Below are positions 58,502 through 64,000 of a stretch of DNA of 64,000 nucleotides, one piece after another. The stretch lies in the NCBI RefSeq assembly GCF_000153825.1, contig NZ_DS022299.1:1514869-1578868 (forward strand). The letters are read 5' to 3'. The notes under the pieces are model-generated. The model was given only the letters and a program-made list of their open reading frames with translations, did no database searches and was not told the DNA's origin. The DNA comes from Synechococcus sp. RS9916 (GTDB lineage: Bacteria > Cyanobacteriota > Cyanobacteriia > PCC-6307 > Cyanobiaceae). The position numbers were made by a program, and so were the translations under genes. Positions within the stretch are counted from its first letter, which is position 1. Each line of letters starts with the position of its first letter.

Positions 58502-61500
58502 TTGGTTCATATCAATCAGGTTGGGTTTAAGCACTTCAAGTCCTTTGGGGGGGCGGTGACCATCCCCCTGGAAACCGGTTTCACCGTGGTGACCGGTCCG
58601 AACGGCTCAGGCAAGAGCAACATTCTTGATGGCGTGCTGTTCTGCCTGGGCCTGGCCAGCAGCCGGGGGATGCGCGCCGACCGGCTCCCCGACCTGGTGA
58701 ACAGCGGCATCCTCAAAGCAGGGAAAGCTGCAGAAACGCACGTGAGCGTGCGCTTCGATCTCAGCGACTGGCAACCGGATGCCGCAGAGGAGGGGATTGA
58801 AGCGCCGGAAGAAGGCCCCTGGATCAAGGCTGATCAAACCGAGTGGACGGTCACGCGAAAACTGCGGGTGATGCCGGGTGGCTCCTACGCCAGCAGCTAC
58901 ACCGCCGACGGTGAACCCTGCAATCTGCAGCAGCTGCAGACCCAGCTGCGCCGGCTGCGCATCGATCCGGAAGGCAGCAACGTCGTGATGCAGGGGGACG
59001 TCACCCGCATCGTTTCGATGAGCAACCGCGATCGCCGCGGGCTGATCGATGAACTCGCAGGCGTGGCCCTGTTCGACACCAGGATCGAGCAGACGCGGCG
59101 CAAGCTCGATGACGTGCAGGAGCGTCAGGAACGCTGCCGGATCGTGGAGCAGGAGCTCCACATCGCGCGCCAACGACTGGAGAAAGACTGCGCCAAAGCG
59201 CGCACCTATCAAGAACTGCGGGCCCAGGTGCAACAAGGCCGTCAGCAGGAGCTGGTGCTGGCCTATGAGGCTGCTCAGGTTGCCCTGCACGAGCTGCAGG
59301 AGCGGCACCGCAACCTGGGGGAGCAGGAGGTGCGCGACAGCGAAGCGCTCACCGCTTCCGAACAAGCCCTCAACGAAGCCGCGGCCCAGCTGCAGGAGCT
59401 CCAGGACAAGGTCAAGGATCTCGGCGAAGACAAACTGCTGGCGGTGCAAGCCGAACTGGCCGGTCTCGACAGTCAGGGCAGGGAGCTGGAGCGACAAGCC
59501 GCCCAGCACAAACAGGACGGTGAAAAACTCCAGGGCCAGCGCCACGACCTCACCAATCGCCGTCGGGCTCTTCAGGATTCAACCCAGGAGCTGCAGCAGG
59601 CACCCAACACAGATGCGTTAGCCGCTGCCGAACAGGCTTGCCGTGAAGCCGAGGCCGCCGTCGAAGTGTCGCGCCGCCGACTCGGCGATGTGGCTGGGCG
59701 CTCCGGCACCTGGATGGAAGAGCAGCGCCAACGCAGCCAGCGCAGGCTGGAGCTGCAAAGCCAGATCACACCACTTCAGGAAGAACAACAGCAGCGCAAA
59801 GCCAAGTTGCAGCAAGACCAGGAACGCTTGCTGGAACTGCAGCAAGAGCTGGAACAAGACGGGTCCGAGGACCAGCGCGTTCAAGACGACCTGACCAAAC
59901 TCGAAGCCGAGTGGCAGTCTCTGCTGCAAGCCCTACAGAGCGGCAAAGAGGAGTTGCAGCAATTGGTGGAGTCAGTGGCGGTGCAGCAGCGCACCCGCTC
60001 GCGCCTGGAGCAGGAGCAAACCCGGCTCGAACGCGACATCGCCAAGCTGGAAAGCCGCCGGGAAGCGCTGCAGGAAAGCCGTGGCACGGGCGCCCTGCGC
60101 CTGCTGCTGGAGGCGGGGCTGGATGGCATCCATGGCCCCGTGGCTCAGCTGGGTGAAGTGGAGGAACGCCACCGCCTTGCCCTTGAAGTGGCTGCTGGCG
60201 CGCGCCTGGGGCAGGTGGTGGTGGATGACGACCGCATTGCCGCAAAAGCGATTGAACTGCTGAAGAGCCGCCGCGCCGGTCGGCTCACCTTCCTCCCTTT
60301 GAACAAGATCCGGGCACCCGGAGGTGGAGGGGGTGGCGCCGCCATGGCCCGGGGACGGCGACCGGAGGCCAGCAGCGGTGGAGGCCTGATCGGCCGCGCT
60401 GTGGATCTGGTGCGCTTCGAGCCGATTTACGGCGATGTGTTCGCCTATGTGTTCGGCGACACCCAGGTGTTCAGCGATCTGCAGACGGCACGCCAACAAC
60501 TGGGACGTGCCCGGGCCGTGACCCTGGAAGGCGAGCTGCTCGAGAAAAGCGGCGCCATGACGGGCGGCAGCTTTTCGCAGCGCAGCAGTGGCCTCAGTTT
60601 CGGCACCAGTAGCGACAACGATGAAGCCGAGCCCCTCCGCCGCAGGCTGCTGGATCTAGGCGAAACCCTGGTGGCCTGTCGCCGCGAGGAGCAGCGCCTG
60701 CTGGAACAACTCGAAGCCACGCGGCCGCGCCTGCGGCAGCTCGAGCAACGCCAGGCCGCCCTTGAAGCGGAACGCTCAGCAGCCCGCCGGGCCCATGGCC
60801 CACTGATGGAGCGCTGCAAACAACGCAATCAACGCCTCGAAGCGCTGCGCACCGCGGAAACAAGCGGGCGCGAGCGCCTGGAAGCGCTGCAAACCGCCCT
60901 GGCACCGCTGGAAACAGAGTTCCAGCAGCTCACGGGTCAGGAGCGGGATGCCCAGGCCGAGGGGGATGTGGAGGCCTGGCAACAATTGCAGAGCGACCTG
61001 GAAGCCGCCGATGCCGCTTTGCTGAGCGCTCGCAGCCGCAAGGATCTGCTGGTGCAGGAACAACGGCAGCGTGAACTGAGCCTTGAGCGTCTTGGGGATC
61101 AACAGCAGGCGCTTGATGCCGAAGAAGCCCGGCTCAAAGAAGCGGTCGAGACTCTCACCCAAACCCATGGCGGCTGGAAGGAGCAGCAACAGCAACTGAG
61201 CGAGCGGCGCACCAGCCTCGAGGCCCAGCAAAAGGAGCTGCAAACCGCATTCGGCGAACAGCGCCGTGCCCGTGATGAAGCCGAAGCAGCAGTAGCGGAG
61301 AAGCGTCAGCGCCTGCAGCAGGCCCGCTGGGAACTGGAGCGGCTGCGCGAGGAGCGCAACACCCTCTCGGAGCAGATCCGCAGTGGTGCGGTGCGGTTGC
61401 AGGAACTGAGCCAGACCTTGCCGGACCCCCGTCCCGACATCCCCGACGACGTGCGCGAAGCCGGGCTAGAAGCGCTGCAGGCCTCCTTGCAAGAGCTTCA

Positions 61501-62110
61501 AAAACGCATGGAAGCTCTGGAACCGGTGAACATGCTGGCGCTGGAAGAACTGGCAGACCTGGAGCAACGCCTGAGCGAACTGATCGAACGCTTGGAAGTG
61601 CTCAGCCAGGAACGCGAAGAGCTGCTGCTGCGGATCGAAACCGTGGCCACGCTGCGCCAGGAAGCCTTCATGGAGGCCTTCCAGGCTGTGGATGGTCATT
61701 TCCGCGAGATCTTCGCCAGCCTCTCCGATGGCGACGGCCATCTTCAACTCGACAACGCCGAAGATCCCCTGGAAGGGGGGCTCACGCTGGTGGCCCATCC
61801 CAAGGGCAAATCAGTGCGACGACTGGCCTCCATGTCAGGGGGTGAAAAGTCGCTGACAGCCCTGAGTTTTCTGTTTGCGCTGCAGCGATTCCGCCCATCA
61901 CCGTTCTATGCACTGGATGAGGTCGACAGCTTCCTCGACGGCGTGAATGTGGAACGGCTGGCCGCCCTGATCGCCCGCCAGGCCGAAGATGCCCAGTTCA
62001 TCGTGGTCAGTCACCGCCGCCCAATGATCGGCGCATCCCAGCGCACCATTGGCGTCACCCAGGCCCGAGGAGCCCACACACAGGTGGTCGGACTCCCCGA
62101 TGCCGCCTAA
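58502..62110 (+). CDS. smc: Chromosome segregation protein SMC
   Basis: A 1202-residue SMC ATPase that compacts and separates chromosomes. The N-terminal head has FTVVTGPNGSGKSNILDGVL (Walker A). Two long coiled coils (about residues 170-510 and 680-1020) flank a hinge around residue 520-680 that contains Gly-rich GGGGGGAAMARG. The C-terminal head has SMSGGEKSLTALSFLFALQR (signature) and FYALDEVDSFLDGVNVERLA (Walker B). The start is TTG 58502. The glycine-rich hinge insertion is not a standard SMC feature and looks lineage-specific. Confidence 0.96.
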   Translation: MVHINQVGFKHFKSFGGAVTIPLETGFTVVTGPNGSGKSNILDGVLFCLGLASSRGMRADRLPDLVNSGILKAGKAAETHVSVRFDLSDWQPDAAEEGIEAPEEGPWIKADQTEWTVTRKLRVMPGGSYASSYTADGEPCNLQQLQTQLRRLRIDPEGSNVVMQGDVTRIVSMSNRDRRGLIDELAGVALFDTRIEQTRRKLDDVQERQERCRIVEQELHIARQRLEKDCAKARTYQELRAQVQQGRQQELVLAYEAAQVALHELQERHRNLGEQEVRDSEALTASEQALNEAAAQLQELQDKVKDLGEDKLLAVQAELAGLDSQGRELERQAAQHKQDGEKLQGQRHDLTNRRRALQDSTQELQQAPNTDALAAAEQACREAEAAVEVSRRRLGDVAGRSGTWMEEQRQRSQRRLELQSQITPLQEEQQQRKAKLQQDQERLLELQQELEQDGSEDQRVQDDLTKLEAEWQSLLQALQSGKEELQQLVESVAVQQRTRSRLEQEQTRLERDIAKLESRREALQESRGTGALRLLLEAGLDGIHGPVAQLGEVEERHRLALEVAAGARLGQVVVDDDRIAAKAIELLKSRRAGRLTFLPLNKIRAPGGGGGGAAMARGRRPEASSGGGLIGRAVDLVRFEPIYGDVFAYVFGDTQVFSDLQTARQQLGRARAVTLEGELLEKSGAMTGGSFSQRSSGLSFGTSSDNDEAEPLRRRLLDLGETLVACRREEQRLLEQLEATRPRLRQLEQRQAALEAERSAARRAHGPLMERCKQRNQRLEALRTAETSGRERLEALQTALAPLETEFQQLTGQERDAQAEGDVEAWQQLQSDLEAADAALLSARSRKDLLVQEQRQRELSLERLGDQQQALDAEEARLKEAVETLTQTHGGWKEQQQQLSERRTSLEAQQKELQTAFGEQRRARDEAEAAVAEKRQRLQQARWELERLREERNTLSEQIRSGAVRLQELSQTLPDPRPDIPDDVREAGLEALQASLQELQKRMEALEPVNMLALEELADLEQRLSELIERLEVLSQEREELLLRIETVATLRQEAFMEAFQAVDGHFREIFASLSDGDGHLQLDNAEDPLEGGLTLVAHPKGKSVRRLASMSGGEKSLTALSFLFALQRFRPSPFYALDEVDSFLDGVNVERLAALIARQAEDAQFIVVSHRRPMIGASQRTIGVTQARGAHTQVVGLPDAA

Positions 62111-62217
62111 ACAGCACCCCTTACACCATCTAGGGCCATGAACAGAGGGGTCGTTGAACAGTCATCGCGAGGTCTTTACGCCAAAATGGTCCGAATCGCC
62201 ACGGCTGAGGCCTGACG

Positions 62218-63306
62218 TTGACGTCGACCCCGAACTCAAACGACCCCCTGGCAACGGTGCCCAGCGACAGGCTGTGGCTCCGCTCCGAGCTGATGGGCAC
62301 CCAGGTGATCACGCGCGACACGGGGCGCCGCCTCGGCGTGGTGGGTGAAGTGATTGTTGATATCGATGGGCGCGAAGTGGTGGCCCTCGGCCTCCGCGAC
62401 AACCCCCTCACCCGCTTCCTACCGGGCTTGCCCCGCTGGATGCCGCTCGACCGCATCCGTCAGGTGGGTGACGTGATCCTGGTGGATTCGATCGATTCCC
62501 TCAGCGAGACCTTTTCCCCGGAGCGTTACAGCCGGGTGATCAACTGCCAGGTGATCACCGAATCAGGCAGCGTTCTCGGCCGGGTGCTGGGCTTCTCCTT
62601 CGACATCGAAACCGGCGAACTGACCACCCTGGTGATGGGTGCCGTTGGGGTTCCCCTGCTCGGTGAGGGTGTGCTCAGCACCTGGGAAATCCCTGTCGAC
62701 GAAATCGTCAGCAGCGGTGCCGACCGGATCATTGTTTACGAAGGCGCCGAAGACAAGCTCAAGCAGCTCAACAGTGGCGTGCTGGAGAAACTCGGTGTGG
62801 GTGGCCCCAGCTGGGAAGAGCAGGAGCGCGAGCGCTACAGAGTCAACGTGGTGCCCGTGGAGAACCAGCTCAGTTCAGGGCAACCGGCCGAAGAGCAGCA
62901 AAAACAGCTGCAAGCCTCTTCAGCCGAGGCCTTCGCACCGGAAGAAGAGCTGGAATACGTGGAAGTGGAGGAGCGTCGCAGCGAACAGCAAACCCGCCGC
63001 CGCTACATGGATGATCTGCCGGAGCGGGACTATCGCGACTTCGACGATCGCCGCGACCCCTACGCCGATCAGCGCCCTCCGGCCTACGGCGAGCAGGAGC
63101 GCTACGACCGCCCTCGCTACGACGAGGACCGCTACGCGCCCGAACCTGAGGCCGAGCCCCTACCTGAACGGTTCGAGGCCCGCCCCAGGCCAGCGGCCCG
63201 TCGGCCAGTTGAGCCCCCTGGAGATCCCCTTGACGTGGAACCCCTGGGATCCGAACAACCGTCAGTCGGTCGCTCCACGGGGAGCGACCTCGATGATCCC
63301 TGGTGA
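62218..63306 (+). CDS. PRC-barrel domain protein with charged C-terminal tail
   Basis: A 362-residue protein from TTG 62218. Two PRC-barrel-like modules are visible: WLRSELMGTQVITRDTGRRL with VDIDGREVVALGLRDN, and VINCQVITESGSVLGRVLGF with VSSGADRIIVYEGAED. The last 150 residues are rich in Glu, Arg, Tyr, Asp and Pro (RRYMDDLPERDYRDFDDRRD) and probably unstructured. PRC barrels bind partners in RNA processing or photosynthetic complexes; the role here is unknown. Confidence 0.82.
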   Translation: MTSTPNSNDPLATVPSDRLWLRSELMGTQVITRDTGRRLGVVGEVIVDIDGREVVALGLRDNPLTRFLPGLPRWMPLDRIRQVGDVILVDSIDSLSETFSPERYSRVINCQVITESGSVLGRVLGFSFDIETGELTTLVMGAVGVPLLGEGVLSTWEIPVDEIVSSGADRIIVYEGAEDKLKQLNSGVLEKLGVGGPSWEEQERERYRVNVVPVENQLSSGQPAEEQQKQLQASSAEAFAPEEELEYVEVEERRSEQQTRRRYMDDLPERDYRDFDDRRDPYADQRPPAYGEQERYDRPRYDEDRYAPEPEAEPLPERFEARPRPAARRPVEPPGDPLDVEPLGSEQPSVGRSTGSDLDDPW

Positions 63307-63329
63307 TTCAGCCGTAAGCAGGCTGCCGA

Positions 63330-63758
63330 TCAGCCGTTCTGCTTGAAGTTCAACGATGCGCTGTTGACGCAGTAGCGCTGACCGGTGGGGGCTGGGCCAT
63401 CACTGAACACGTGGCCAAGATGGGCGTCGCAGCGGGCGCAATTGATCTCGGTGCGCACCATGCCGTGGCTCACATCCGTCTTGGTGGTGATCGCATCAGC
63501 GCTGGCCCCATCCCAGAAACTGGGCCAACCGGTGCCGGAATCGAATTTGGTCGCCGAACTGAAGAGCGGTGCACCACAACAGACGCAGTGGTACATGCCG
63601 GTGGCCTTGTTATCCCAGTAAGCACCGGTGAAGGCGCGCTCGGTTCCCCCTTGGCGCGCCACCTGGAATTGTTCAGGCGTCAGCTGCGCCTTCCACTCAT
63701 CGTCGCTGCGCTCAACCCGTGCAGTGGCATCAGAGGAAGATCCGGAAGGGGCGGTCAT
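63330..63758 (-). CDS. msrB: Peptide-methionine (R)-S-oxide reductase MsrB
   Basis: A 142-residue repair enzyme reducing methionine R-sulfoxide. Two zinc Cys pairs (YHCVCCGAPLF and NCARCDAHLGHVFSDGP), the substrate motif FDSGTGWPSFWD, and the active-site Cys in GQRYCVNSASLNF are present. The start at ATG 63758 was chosen because the fold begins there; the frame stays open further upstream to ATG 63824. It lies 25 bp downstream of the lpxB-like gene on the same strand. Confidence 0.95.
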   Translation of the reverse strand: MTAPSGSSSDATARVERSDDEWKAQLTPEQFQVARQGGTERAFTGAYWDNKATGMYHCVCCGAPLFSSATKFDSGTGWPSFWDGASADAITTKTDVSHGMVRTEINCARCDAHLGHVFSDGPAPTGQRYCVNSASLNFKQNG

Positions 63759-63783
63759 AGCAGCGCGAAAAACGGCGCTCAAA

Positions 63784-64000
63784 TTAGTCGGCGAGTGCCT
63801 TCGGCAGTAGGGACCGCACCTCATTGGCTAGGGCCGCGACGGCGCCAGGCTGCCCGCGAAGACTGCGCAAATCATCCCGTTGCCCCTGCAGCCGGCTTGG
63901 GGAGGCCAACCAATCGTCTGCTTCGGCGGCGATGGCCTCAGGCTGGATCGCCCCCACACGCTCGGGCACCACGGCCCGGCCCGCGGAAATATTGGGCCAA
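63784..64000 (-). CDS. lpxB: Lipid-A-disaccharide synthase-like protein (LpxB), C-terminal end
   Basis: The last 71 residues of a gene that runs in from the right edge. The segment PNISAGRAVVPERVGAIQPE matches the conserved LpxB C-terminus (PNLIAGRxVVPE), and the end has the helical RGQPGAVAALANEVRSLL. LpxB joins two acyl-glucosamine units in lipid A synthesis at the inner membrane. Only a fragment is visible, so the call is by local pattern. Confidence 0.72.
   Translation of the reverse strand, partial: WPNISAGRAVVPERVGAIQPEAIAAEADDWLASPSRLQGQRDDLRSLRGQPGAVAALANEVRSLLPKALAD

Overview
The window looks like a core-plus-accessory segment of a marine alpha-cyanobacterial genome, most likely Synechococcus. 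The evidence is a split rpoB/rpoC1 arrangement, psbA coding for a photosystem II D1 protein with Glu130, a CP12 gene, a SulP transporter of the BicA kind, and a permuted two-piece tmRNA whose tag reads ANNIVRFSRQAAPVAA. DNA is GC-rich and densely coding on both strands. No rRNA, CRISPR array or complete insertion sequence was seen.

Layout. 1-5.4 kb (minus): rpsT, tatD, rpoB and the start of rpoC1. 5.5-9.8 kb: hisD, rpiA, an HtrA/Deg protease and two small conserved or secreted proteins. 9.9-16.6 kb (plus): the classic rimP-nusA-ylxR-infB translation/transcription operon, followed by a membrane protein with a low-complexity acidic tail whose end is encoded exactly antisense to a DUF3493 membrane protein gene, then tRNA-Thr(CGT). 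17-25.7 kb: a DUF389 membrane protein, a BASS-family transporter, a periplasmic-binding/TRIC-channel fusion, psbA, a lipoprotein, a pair of tandem secreted paralogues, an aspartoacylase and a glutathione-transferase-like protein. 25.9-29.3 kb: one large glycine-rich, RTX-like, probably exported protein with composition unlike its neighbours.

29.4-45.1 kb is housekeeping: DUF2301 and ABC-F proteins, CP12, ObgE, a MalK-type ABC ATPase, MutS2, a VOC protein, HemB, a type II DnaJ, a thioredoxin-like exported protein, a BicA-like transporter, a PIN-PhoH protein and a frameshifted LOG gene. 45.2-46.6 kb carries a run of very small genes.

46.6-55.4 kb is the accessory region. It has lower GC, many small or broken frames, repeated terminator-like hairpins, an (AG)n-poly(G) microsatellite, a terminase-small-subunit-like gene and an outer-membrane barrel. 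It also holds a compact module of a PqqD-like peptide-recognition protein, a GNAT acetyltransferase, a sulfotransferase and an HPr-kinase-like protein. A separate short gene encodes a peptide with a double-glycine leader. This region ends beside the tmRNA gene and is the best place to look for an undescribed peptide-modification or cell-surface system.

55.6-64 kb returns to core genes: tmRNA, an rRNA-methyltransferase-like protein, two small membrane-associated proteins, a LigD-phosphoesterase-like protein, SMC, a PRC-barrel protein, MsrB and the end of LpxB. All functions are inferred from sequence by eye; no database search was run.
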